9,122 nt of DNA from assembly GCA_946490455.1 (NCBI GenBank), contig CAMLXE010000051.1:1-9122 (forward strand). Reading direction: 5' to 3'. Made by a program: the position numbers and the translations under genes. This stretch comes from an uncultured Desulfovibrio sp. (GTDB taxonomy: Bacteria; Desulfobacterota; Desulfovibrionia; Desulfovibrionales; Desulfovibrionaceae). The notes under the pieces were generated by a model that worked only from the letters and a program-made list of their open reading frames with translations, did not search any database and was not told the DNA's origin. Position 1 is the stretch's first letter. The number at the start of each line of letters is the position of its first letter. Below, piece by piece: positions 1-6,765 of this stretch.

Positions 1-33
1 ACAGAATACCCATAGACTACCATCTAATAATTC

Positions 34-56
34 TGTTATGTCCTAAGACATCAACA
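34..56. promoter_or_regulatory. operator-like inverted repeat
   Basis: Dyad made of TGTTATGTC, a four-base centre CTAA, and GACATCAACA: nine paired bases per arm with one bulged C. It lies about 17 bases upstream of a candidate -35 box. A dyad of this size near a promoter in an accessory region could bind a small HTH repressor, but no cognate regulator can be assigned. It could also be chance in AT-rich sequence. Confidence 0.3.
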
Positions 57-72
57 AAAACGATCATCAATA

Positions 73-99
73 TTGACATAGAATTCATACCCTTATACT
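73..99 (+). promoter_or_regulatory. candidate sigma70 promoter
   Basis: A perfect TTGACA (73-78) and a TATACT (94-99) are separated by 15 bases, which is shorter than the ideal 17. It sits in AT-rich sequence upstream of an AAGGTGG ribosome-binding site (121-127) and an ATG at 134, so it may have driven the gene whose start remains at 134. Confidence 0.4.
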
Positions 100-133
100 A
101 CTAAAGCCATATATACTTCCAAGGTGGAACAAT

Positions 134-201
134 ATGGCAAAACAACTAAACATCAAAAAATGGCTGCATGATTTTCTGTATCAGCGGGGTCTCGACAACT
201 C
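134..201 (+). pseudogene. possible 5' end of a lost gene
   Basis: An ATG preceded by AAGGTGG at 7 bases and a candidate promoter opens a frame beginning MAKQLNIKKWLHDF. After about 22 codons the frame runs antisense through the hipA-like pseudogene, whose stop codon lies at 202-204, so it is very unlikely to be coding beyond that. I read it as the start of a gene truncated by rearrangement, or a chance short ORF. The residues match no family I recognise. Confidence 0.25.
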
Positions 202-1256
202 TTACCCTTCAAGCAACCGTGCTGCTCTCTGCCGTATCGCAGTCTCGATGAGCTTCAGGCGTTTCGGTTCAAGGTTATACCGAGGATGCCTCTTCAGCTT
301 GAATTCAAGCAAATGCAGCAGGCCTTCACGATGACGCGGCTTCAAACAGGAAATTGCCGCTGAGAAAAAGTCATTATAGCACACTGGTCGCTGCGCCTCG
401 GCGAACTCAAGTAACGCCTGCTTACTCTCCACTTCCATTTGAGATACGTAATTGAACAGCGAATTTCCGTGATCGAACAGTGGAGCAGGCCCAGCCAGAG
501 TATTTACCTTGGAGTCTACGAGGAAGCCAAAATTCCCGAAGAGGCGATCAATGTTGGCGATGACGGCATCGAAGACGAGCATATCTTCCAGCGCATCCGT
601 GTAGACCTTCCCAAGCGTCTTGTAATACTCGATAACTGCCTGCATTCCACCGCTCGTCACGATATTGCCCACGGAAACGAACGCCACGTCCTTACTGGTA
701 AAAAGCTCACACTTGGAGCAGACCTTCGATTTCCATTTGGCGATAGTGTACAGGATAGCGGTGACGCCGAAATCTTCGGCTACCTACCAAGCGTAGAATT
801 CAGAGTACGGCTCGTTGCCGGTATTAGACGCTCCTTCCGTTCCCCCTTTATATAGATACACCTTGCCCGACTGACGCCGCCAGCATTTAGGGAGCATTCC
901 GTTTGTGGTGAATTCAGGGCTCGAGGCTACTGAAGAACGAATAGAGCTACCGTAGCCAGTAATGGCTACACTGGCCAGAACTTCGCTGAACTTGTTCTCG
1001 TACAGGTTGCACTGGTCGAAACTCTTCTCAAAGCCTTCCCGCATGCCCCAGTAGCTGTCGTTGAGCGAAAGCCCTTTGCTGACCTCGATAATGGCCATCG
1101 TTCCATTCACAGCCATTCCCAATTTTGCCAGAAAGGAATATGCATGAGCCCTATTACGAGGTATCTTCCTGTATTTCAGCCACCGGGCAAGACCACTATC
1201 CGTCACATCCATCCCCATCGGTATCAACGGAAGTACATCCTTATCTATGTGAGTAA
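202..1256 (-). pseudogene. HipA-like Ser/Thr kinase, 5'-truncated with amber codon
   Basis: One reading frame runs from the IS junction at 1256 to a TAA at 204-202 and is broken only by a TAG at 786-784, probably from a CAG Gln codon. Translation on both sides matches the short HipA/CtkA-like kinase family. Features seen are SPEFTTNGMLPKCWRR, the lysine of YLYKGGTEG (ATP-binding region), NIDRLFGN and PLFDHGN. Such proteins phosphorylate target proteins; E. coli HipA inactivates GltX. The usual NxDRHxxN loop reads DRL, so the conserved His is lost, while Asp, Asn and the downstream metal-binding Asp remain. Codons continue upstream of the first possible start (TTG at 1227) right into the IS end (ITHIDKDVLPLIPM), so the true start was removed by the IS3 element. 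With a missing start, a stop at about codon 148 and an altered catalytic loop, it is almost certainly inactive. Amber read-through is a remote alternative. Confidence 0.8.
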
Positions 1257-1294
1257 TGACCCCACCCCTTTATCTATGCCGCTGATAAGTTGGT
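1257..1294. repeat. IS3 element terminal inverted repeat, transposase 3' end
   Basis: Thirty-eight bases that pair imperfectly with 2417-2455. The shared blocks TGAC, CCCCT, TATGCC and AGTTGGT are collinear with one single-base gap. Such ends are bound and cut by the transposase. The orfB stop in its original frame (1276-1274) lies inside the repeat, as is common in IS3 elements. Confidence 0.75.
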
Positions 1295-2139
1295 ATTCTT
1301 TGCGGTTGAGGGTTCAATAAAAATATTTCGGAACTCCATGGGAGAAAGCCAACCTAAGGCACTGTGAGGTCGTGCACAGTTGTACTCGCCCTCCAGCGTT
1401 CTATCTGGCGTCGGGCATCTGCGATAGAGCTGAATAGATTCGTATCCAAACACTCATCACGCAAACGTCCATTGAAGCTTTCTATATGGGCCTTATCCGT
1501 AGGCTTACCCGGGCGGCTGAACTCAATACGGACACCGTGTTCATATGCCCATGCATCCAATGCTTTGCAGGTGAACTCAGGACCATTATCGACATGCAAT
1601 ATCCCTGGAAGACTACCTTGCTCACGAAGGCGCTCTAAGACAGCTACGACGTGAGAGCCAGTAATCGATGTATCGACTTCCAATGCAGGACTCAGTCTGT
1701 CCCATATATCCACGATAGTCAGAACTTTGAAACGGCGGCCATTTTGAAGCTGGTCGCTGACAAAATCCAGTTCCCATTTCTGATTCGGTCCAGTCGGCGT
1801 GGGAGATACTACACGCATCCTGCTGAGTTTCTTCTTTTTCCTTTTGTCTCGTAACGAGAGCTGCTCTTCTCGATAAATGCGCTCTGTGCGTTTATGGTTG
1901 ATGACCAAACCTTCTCTTTTCAGAAGGATATGAAGACGTTCAACGCCATATCTGCGCTTTTCTTCTGCCAGCTCACGCATACGCAACCGAAGAGCCCTAT
2001 CCTTGTCATCAGGTTTAGGGCGTCGAACCGTACAACGATTGGCAGACAGCACTCGGCAGGCCCGCCGCTCAGAACAACCATGACGTTCTCGAATGAATCC
2101 CACGGCTTGTTTTCTAGCGGAGGGCGTCAGAAATTTTTT
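1274..2139 (-). pseudogene. IS3-family transposase OrfB, frameshifted near C-terminus
   Basis: The integrase-like catalytic half of the transposase. In the orfB frame, codons from the slippery site read KKFLTPSARKQAVGFIRERHG. The helical region with RRYGVERLHILLKREG follows, then the rve core with Asp in WELDFVSD, Asp in HVDNGPEF and Glu in DKAHIESFNGRL, so the DDE triad is complete. The open frame stops at 1356-1354 after RWRASTTVHDLTVP. The family C-terminus is found one frame over: EYNCARPHSALGWLSPMEF and on to a TAG at 1276-1274. One missing base near 1386-1392 explains this. About 38 C-terminal residues are therefore lost and activity is doubtful. Production would normally need a -1 frameshift from OrfA at 2133-2139. 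Confidence 0.85.
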
Positions 2140-2393
2140 CCGATGACATCCTTGAGCATGATGATATCGAGAGCTTGCTCTGCGACCAGCCTCTTGAGGC
2201 GTGAGTTTTCCTCTTCAAGCTGATGAAGGCGTCTGGCCTCAGATACGGTCATGTTGCCATATTTCTCTCGCCACTTATAAAAGGTGGCATCAGAAATGCC
2301 ATTCTGTCGACAGACTTCGACGATCTTCATACCCGCTTCAGCCTGCTTCAAAATGCCGATGATCTGTTCTTCGGTGAATCTTCTCTTTTTCAT
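2127..2393 (-). CDS. IS3-family transposase OrfA (helix-turn-helix)
   Basis: An 88-residue protein beginning MKKRRFTEEQIIGILKQ, the signature start of the IS3 OrfA/transposase_8 family. It has an N-terminal helix-turn-helix (about residues 8-48, with VCRQNGISDATFYKWREKYG) that binds the IS ends, then a leucine-zipper-like helix (about 55-78, LHQLEEENSRLKRLVAEQ) for multimerisation. An upstream in-frame start at 2435 exists, but the ATG at 2393 is preceded by AGGAG and matches the family N-terminus. The frame ends in TGA just past a run of six adenines, where ribosomes of this family shift back one base to make the OrfAB transposase. OrfA looks intact although OrfB is damaged. Confidence 0.9.
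   Translation of the reverse strand: MKKRRFTEEQIIGILKQAEAGMKIVEVCRQNGISDATFYKWREKYGNMTVSEARRLHQLEEENSRLKRLVAEQALDIIMLKDVIGKNF
2133..2139 (-). promoter_or_regulatory. programmed -1 frameshift site (A AAA AAT)
   Basis: At the end of orfA the minus strand reads GGA AAA AAT TTC TGA. Slipping back one base on the A6 run puts the ribosome in the orfB frame (AAA AAA TTT CTG). This fits the X XXY YYZ pattern used by IS3-family elements to make the fused OrfAB transposase. The site is intact, unlike the later single-base loss near 1390. Confidence 0.65.
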
Positions 2394-2416
2394 TTCTTTG
2401 CTCCTAAGGCAGATCC

Positions 2417-2455
2417 ACCAACTACGCAATGGCATAAATTACAGGGGAGATGTCA
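2417..2455. repeat. IS3 element terminal inverted repeat, orfA side
   Basis: Thirty-nine bases, the imperfect partner of 1257-1294. It ends in GTCA on the plus strand and directly abuts the integrase remnant, fixing the right boundary of the element at 2455. Confidence 0.7.
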
Positions 2456-2831
2456 GGCTTCCGTAACGGCTGGCGTACAGAACACGGCTTTGCGTCTTTC
2501 CGAAGACGCTCTTCATATCATCGCTTCTTTAACGAGCATGAACTCCCCATGGCTTTTTCCCGGCAGGAAGGGAGGCCCCATGGCGCTGAATTTCCGCATG
2601 TGGAAGAAAATACGGGAGTGCGTGGGCATAGAAGACGTTCACCTGCACGATCTGCGCCATACCTATGCCAGCATTCTTGTGGAAAAAGGCTGCTCTCTTT
2701 ACGAAGTGCAGAAGATGCTCGGCCATCAGACGCCGAAAATGACCATGCGGTATGCCCATCTTTCGGCGGAACACCTGATAAAAGCGGCAGATCTTGTGGC
2801 GGCATCGGTATCTACCATGAAAAATGCGTAG
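2456..2831 (+). pseudogene. tyrosine recombinase (phage-type integrase), C-terminal remnant
   Basis: About 124 codons in one frame from the IS junction to a TAG at 2829-2831. They encode the C-terminal part of a tyrosine recombinase catalytic domain: LRLSEDALHII, LFPGRKGGPM, the H-x-x-R box HLHDLRHTYAS, the LGHQ box, and the nucleophilic Tyr in MRYAHLS. The core-binding domain and the first catalytic Arg are missing because the IS3 element replaces everything upstream. An in-frame ATG at 2223 lies in antisense IS sequence and is not a credible start. Such enzymes integrate prophages and genomic islands, so this is likely a dead integrase of the island that brought in the downstream operon. 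No tRNA or attachment site is recognisable next to it. Confidence 0.85.
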
Positions 2832-3046
2832 CGGGTATGGGAGAGATTTCTTTCCTGTGCCTATTTTTTTGGCATGGAAAATGACTATGGCAAGAGTATT
2901 GCCATGGATGCCGAAAAAACGGTTTGCTGAGAAGCTGTATGGCGCGCAGAGAGAAAACAGGAATACGTCAAGCACTGACTTGCTGAAAAATTCTGGACAG
3001 GCCACTTAACAATCTGTTTTAATAACATTGCTTCGGGAAATTCCAT
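2832..3046. other. non-coding stretch between integrase remnant and effector promoter
   Basis: No credible gene is seen. Frames through this segment lack ribosome-binding sites and family resemblance. The only structure noted is the nested dyad at 2864-2919. No tRNA-like cloverleaf was found. Confidence 0.5.
2864..2919. repeat. nested inverted repeat
   Basis: The outer arms are T7-GGCAT (2864-2875) and ATGCC-G-A6 (2908-2919). The inner arms are ATGGCAA (2887-2893) and TTGCCAT (2899-2905) around GAGTA. T-runs precede and A-runs follow the hairpin on both strands, the reverse of a factor-independent terminator, so termination is unlikely. It could be a recombinase or regulator site or a small palindromic repeat. 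Confidence 0.45.
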
Positions 3047-3069
3047 GGGAAGGAGCATTCCCTTTTTCT
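3047..3069 (+). terminator. candidate rho-independent terminator
   Basis: GGGAA, loop GGAGCA and TTCCC are followed directly by TTTTTCTT. The stem is only five pairs, but the T-tract is good. It would isolate the effector promoter from transcription entering through the integrase remnant. Confidence 0.45.
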
Positions 3070-3082
3070 TCGGAACTGCCCT

Positions 3083-3110
3083 GTGACGGTGTAGCAACCT
3101 TGACTATAAT
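3083..3110 (+). promoter_or_regulatory. candidate sigma70 promoter of the effector operon
   Basis: A perfect TATAAT (3105-3110) is preceded at 16 bases by GTGACG (3083-3088), four of six matches to TTGACA. Transcription would start near 3117, giving a leader of about 48 bases before the ATG at 3165. No activator site is recognised. Confidence 0.55.
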
Positions 3111-3119
3111 GGCATGACT

Positions 3120-3154
3120 TTTGCATGGTGAAACATAGCAACTATTGATGCAAA
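3120..3154 (+). promoter_or_regulatory. leader dyad touching the effector ribosome-binding site
   Basis: TTTGCAT (3120-3126) and ATGCAAA (3148-3154) are perfectly complementary, with a 21-base loop. The second arm overlaps the first bases of the AAGGAG Shine-Dalgarno (3153-3158), so pairing in the mRNA could modulate translation. It could alternatively be a protein-binding dyad just downstream of the -10 box. Confidence 0.3.
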
Positions 3155-3164
3155 GGAGAAAAGT

Positions 3165-6100
3165 ATGTCTGGTATTTCCATAAAGGCCGATACCGTTGTT
3201 CAGCCTCAGCTTGAAGCACGGGGCATAACAAAAAATACCGGCGTGTTCGGTGAACATAAGGTTCAGCTGGGAAAAGAAGCCCCCATACGGCTCGACAGCA
3301 TAAAATCGAACAGCATTCCTTTTCAGGGATTTAGAACCGCTACAAAAATAGAAAGAGGCCGTGCCGGCCTTGAGCATGCGGTGCAGGATACGCTTGCCGT
3401 TCTTGGCAAGAGCGGCAAGATAGGTGCCAAGGCTCTTCTCAGTTCGCTGAAAACCTGCTTTGAGTATACCGACAGAATGGAAAAGCTCGGGCAGATGACG
3501 GCGCAGGAGAAGGGCGATTATCTCCGCATGTTCGCCCCTGCCGTGGAAAATCTCTCCAACACCGAACTGACGGCCATTTATCAGATGTTCGGCAGTGCGG
3601 AGATGGACCTTTTGCAGACGGCCCTCATGCGTGAGGGGCAGGTGAACCCCAAGGCTTCCGATGCGAGAAAGATTGCTTCCTGCCTGTTCGATCTGCAGGC
3701 CCTGGTGCTGAAGGAAGTGAGCAACAGGGTAGGCCGCAGTGCCATAGACAGCGAAGCGGCAAAGCACCCCGAACAGGCGCAGATGCTGAATGCCATGCGC
3801 CCGGGGAGCCTTTCCAAACAGTACGGCGCCGTGCCGCCCATGTCCGCCCCTGAACACTCGCAGGATATTTCCTCCGCCAATATGCTTACGCTGGTTGAGG
3901 TGGCTGCAGAAAGCGCAACCACAAGGGAAAAGTCTGCCGCCGCCGAAACCGCGAAGATGCAGCGGCGCAATATGCCTTCCATAGAACCGAAGATAATAGG
4001 CGATATGCTGCGCTCTTCGGAAATCACCATTAATATCCATACCCGCCGCCTTCTTGCCGAAAACGTCTTTTTGATGAACCCCGATGCACCGATGGAAAAT
4101 ATCTTCCACCTTGCCGACAGGGGCGTGATGCCGAAGGGGCCGGATTACCTTAAAGTACGCGATTCCACCGAGCATCTGCTCTTCCCTGAGCTGCCGGATC
4201 AGGATCCCAATGCCGATGAACGCCCCCTGTATGGGGCATTGAATACCTTGCACCTTTCTACGGGGGCGGCGGCGCGCGACTATGGCAGAACGGCTATCGT
4301 TCTTAAGCCGGAGGTGGCGCGCCGCGCCACGTTTATGGCGAACGATACCTTCTACAGCCCCCGTGTGAGCGTGACGCCCGAAAGGCGCGAGGCCTTTTAC
4401 GCGCTGCTCGATGGCGCGGTGAGCCCCCAGCTTGCGGCGGAATACCGCGATGTGAACAGCCCGCGCCATGCCGCCCTTGAGAAATTTCTGGATGCTCTGG
4501 CGAGAACCGAAGGGGCCAATGTCGGCATTTTTCAGAATCTGGATCTTAAAATGGTTCCTGATGATGAATTCCATAAGCTTGTGGCGCTCCTTATCGACTG
4601 CTTTGGCGACAAGGCGGCCACGCGCAAGCAGATGGCTTCGTTCGATAACTTAGAAAGCCTTCTGCCCGGCCTTGATGAACTGAACGGCGCCATGCTTGGC
4701 AAGGCCGCGCAGGAATTTGCCAACGGAGAAAAAGGCCTCTTCCGCCTGTGCAAGAACTATATTGAGGCGCAGATACAGGGGCCTCTTATTCCCAGCAGAG
4801 ACATTGCGGAAATACGCATTGATCTTGCTTCGTTCAGCAATGAAAATGATCAGGCCATTGTAAGGCAGAGGGCGTTGGATTTTCAGGCAAGAACAGGGGT
4901 TAAGGTAACCTTCCTCGATAGCGGCGCTGCTTCGCGAGACGAGAATGTTTTTACGGCTACCATGGACAAGGGCCTTGCATTCAGTGCCGCCCATTTGGAT
5001 CCGGAGCTTGTTGCAGAGGAACAGGACCGCATTGCTGCCGACCCGCAAAAGGCTCTGAAGGCTCTCTGCAATACGAACCCGGAACTCCACGAAGCCTTTA
5101 AAAACCTTGATGAAGTGCTTCGCGGCCCGGCCTTGCAGCGCTGCATGGAAAAATTCAACAAGGCCCTGAAAAGCACAACGCCGACACGGGAGGAGTATGA
5201 AGCGGATGCGTTTGTCTCCAGTGTTTTCAAGAAAACAGTGACCCCTATTCTCAAGCAGAAAGCGGAGATGATAAGGGAACTTGAAAATCTTCCCTTTGAA
5301 ACGGAGGCACAGAAAGCAGCCTTCAGCACCTGGATACGCAGCGCCGGGAATCTCCGTTCCGTGGAGGAGATGCGCATCATCCATACGCATGCCACGCATC
5401 AGGCCATGATACTGCGGGAGATTGCGCAGGCGGAACCTCCCCTTGAACCGGGAGCCATTTTCCGCAAAATGGATATTCTCATGACCGGCGTGCGCAACAG
5501 CCTGAATGCGTTCTTTGCCAAGTTCCCCTCCGGAGAGATCGGCAAAGACGATAAGGACAACGAGCTTGGCCGCATTGCCTCCATGGCGTATTCCCTGCTC
5601 GAAGCGGGCAATCCCCCCATGAACCAGGAACAGCTTGCCGCCATGACGAACCGGATCGACAGCCCGGCCATGCGCACTCAGCTTTCCATGCTGCTGCAGC
5701 TGCAGCAATCATCCGGCATGGAGAACAACAAGGATTATCCTCTTCTGGATTCTCTTGTGAATATGACATGGATCTCTGCAAGCACCTTCCGCAGAAAGCT
5801 GGGAGAGCGCTATGATTTGCCTCGTCAGGTGCTGGACCCGAGCTTCTTAAGCCATAGCATGCGCGAAACCCTGAAAGATGCCGCTCCCGAGGTGAGCAAG
5901 CTGATTAATGCCCGCTACCCGGAAAAAACGCTCTTCCCCGCAGCGGCCATTCCGGGCAGGATGCCTGCCACCGAGGCCGGGCGGAAAGAATTCCTCCTTT
6001 CCGTGCTCGACAACTACATGAACCACGAAAAAACCTTTGAAAAAGGCCGTTCCACGCACGGAAGAGGGCACATTGCCCGGGCGTATATCTTCGCTTCCGC

Positions 6101-6740
6101 GCTTTCGTCCATTCTGGAAGAGCAGGGCGTGGTCGTAGACCGCAACGCCGTCCTCTGCGGCATTGCCGGGCACGACCTCGGCCGCAGGGGCGGGGGATAC
6201 GATGCTTGGGAAAAAGACAGCGCCAACCTTACCGTGGATAATATGCGCCGGCAGTTCGGCGAAGATGCCATGGGAAAAGAGTATGAAGATGGCGTAACGG
6301 CCGCTATTACCGACCACAGAGGCCAGACGGTGGAGGGAATGCTTCTGCATGCCGCAGATTCTCTTGATATCGGCCGAGTCAAGGACTTCGATGAAAAGCA
6401 CTTTGCCTTCCTCCGTGCTCTGGAGGGGGAAAAGCCCTCGGTAGACGCGCAGAACATACGCAAGCAGCTTGCGGTGGAAGCCGATCTGCTGCAGCGCATT
6501 TCCAACCCTCTCTGTCAGTACCGCAGCACGTTTCAGCACTATGATGAGCGCATAGCCGCAAGCACTCCCCCTCTGCAGGATCTTCTTATGGAAGACAAGA
6601 TGCACCTTACCGATGAGATAGCCGCCGCCTTTGCCAAAGAATGGGAGATGGACAGCGCCGCCTTCATGCACAAGATGGAAAGCATCATTCAGGATAACAG
6701 GGACATGTTCCCTCTGCTTTCCCAATACTACCACGGTTGA
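3165..6740 (+). CDS. predicted type III secretion effector, DUF3626-like plus HD domain
   Basis: A 1191-residue soluble protein. The start is set by AAGGAG six bases before the ATG. There is no signal peptide or membrane segment. The first 60 residues are polar and Ser/Thr/Ile-containing, as in T3SS substrates, and a CesT-type chaperone gene follows after 25 bp. Residues about 1-285 and 575-940 are mostly predicted-helical and unrecognised. Residues about 286-575 resemble DUF3626: ITINIHTRR near 287, RPLYGALN at 353-360, LKPEVARRATF, and YIEAQIQG at 532-539. Residues about 950-1150 form an HD-superfamily phosphohydrolase domain: H965-GRG-H969 with R972, then H1003-D1004, D1050-H1051 and D1065 in HAADSLD. 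This order fits a metal-dependent phosphodiesterase, and the H-x3-H recalls class I cyclic nucleotide phosphodiesterases. I infer delivery into a host cell and enzymatic action there; the substrate is unknown. GC-rich codon use differs from the AT-richer flanks. Domain calls come from memory of motifs. Confidence 0.75.
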   Translation: MSGISIKADTVVQPQLEARGITKNTGVFGEHKVQLGKEAPIRLDSIKSNSIPFQGFRTATKIERGRAGLEHAVQDTLAVLGKSGKIGAKALLSSLKTCFEYTDRMEKLGQMTAQEKGDYLRMFAPAVENLSNTELTAIYQMFGSAEMDLLQTALMREGQVNPKASDARKIASCLFDLQALVLKEVSNRVGRSAIDSEAAKHPEQAQMLNAMRPGSLSKQYGAVPPMSAPEHSQDISSANMLTLVEVAAESATTREKSAAAETAKMQRRNMPSIEPKIIGDMLRSSEITINIHTRRLLAENVFLMNPDAPMENIFHLADRGVMPKGPDYLKVRDSTEHLLFPELPDQDPNADERPLYGALNTLHLSTGAAARDYGRTAIVLKPEVARRATFMANDTFYSPRVSVTPERREAFYALLDGAVSPQLAAEYRDVNSPRHAALEKFLDALARTEGANVGIFQNLDLKMVPDDEFHKLVALLIDCFGDKAATRKQMASFDNLESLLPGLDELNGAMLGKAAQEFANGEKGLFRLCKNYIEAQIQGPLIPSRDIAEIRIDLASFSNENDQAIVRQRALDFQARTGVKVTFLDSGAASRDENVFTATMDKGLAFSAAHLDPELVAEEQDRIAADPQKALKALCNTNPELHEAFKNLDEVLRGPALQRCMEKFNKALKSTTPTREEYEADAFVSSVFKKTVTPILKQKAEMIRELENLPFETEAQKAAFSTWIRSAGNLRSVEEMRIIHTHATHQAMILREIAQAEPPLEPGAIFRKMDILMTGVRNSLNAFFAKFPSGEIGKDDKDNELGRIASMAYSLLEAGNPPMNQEQLAAMTNRIDSPAMRTQLSMLLQLQQSSGMENNKDYPLLDSLVNMTWISASTFRRKLGERYDLPRQVLDPSFLSHSMRETLKDAAPEVSKLINARYPEKTLFPAAAIPGRMPATEAGRKEFLLSVLDNYMNHEKTFEKGRSTHGRGHIARAYIFASALSSILEEQGVVVDRNAVLCGIAGHDLGRRGGGYDAWEKDSANLTVDNMRRQFGEDAMGKEYEDGVTAAITDHRGQTVEGMLLHAADSLDIGRVKDFDEKHFAFLRALEGEKPSVDAQNIRKQLAVEADLLQRISNPLCQYRSTFQHYDERIAASTPPLQDLLMEDKMHLTDEIAAAFAKEWEMDSAAFMHKMESIIQDNRDMFPLLSQYYHG

Positions 6741-6752
6741 TCAACCGGGATA

Positions 6753-6760
6753 CAAGGAGA
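6753..6760 (+). promoter_or_regulatory. ribosome-binding site fixing the chaperone start
   Basis: CAAGGAGA lies about five bases before the ATG at 6766. An upstream in-frame ATG at 6631 lies inside the effector gene and would add 45 residues unlike the chaperone family, so 6766 is the start. Confidence 0.7.
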
Positions 6761-6765
6761 ATACT

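Larger units (their letters stand above)
1257..2455 (-). mobile_element. IS3-family insertion sequence (about 1199 bp)
   Basis: The ends are imperfect inverted repeats of 38-39 bp. The left begins TGACCCCACCCCTTTAT and the right, read on the minus strand, begins TGACATCTCCCCTGTAA. They share TGAC, CCCCT, ATGCC and AGTTGGT blocks in the same order. Length, two overlapping transposase frames, an A6 slippery site and the DDE catalytic core are all typical of the IS3 family. Flanking triplets differ (TAA left, GGC right), so no target duplication is visible. The left flank is a hipA-like gene and the right flank an integrase, so one end has probably recombined or deleted its neighbour since insertion. 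A 103-bp piece of the same element recurs at 7502-7604. Confidence 0.85.

Noticed and set aside
439..855. 138-codon plus-strand frame over the hipA-like gene
   Set aside because: It is antisense to clear HipA-like residues on the minus strand and has no ribosome-binding site.
2223..2455. In-frame extension of the integrase remnant upstream to an ATG at 2223
   Set aside because: These codons are antisense to IS3 orfA and its terminal repeat. Integrase resemblance begins only after 2455.
2450..3005. Overlapping frames of 144 and 158 codons on both strands around the integrase remnant
   Set aside because: Alternative frames of the recombinase segment; only the frame with HLHDLRHTYAS and the Tyr box has family motifs.
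2832..3100. tRNA or att site next to the integrase remnant
   Set aside because: No cloverleaf, TTC loop or CCA-like 3' end could be found, and no repeated core is visible in the window.
3006..4574. 522-codon open frame on the minus strand opposite the effector gene
   Set aside because: No ribosome-binding site or family match, composition rich in His/Gly/Arg, typical of the antisense of GC-rich codons. The plus-strand frame is longer and has Shine-Dalgarno, domains and context.
4650..6734. Further long minus-strand frames (352 and 295 codons) under the effector gene
   Set aside because: Same antisense shadow effect: no start signals and no recognisable motifs.
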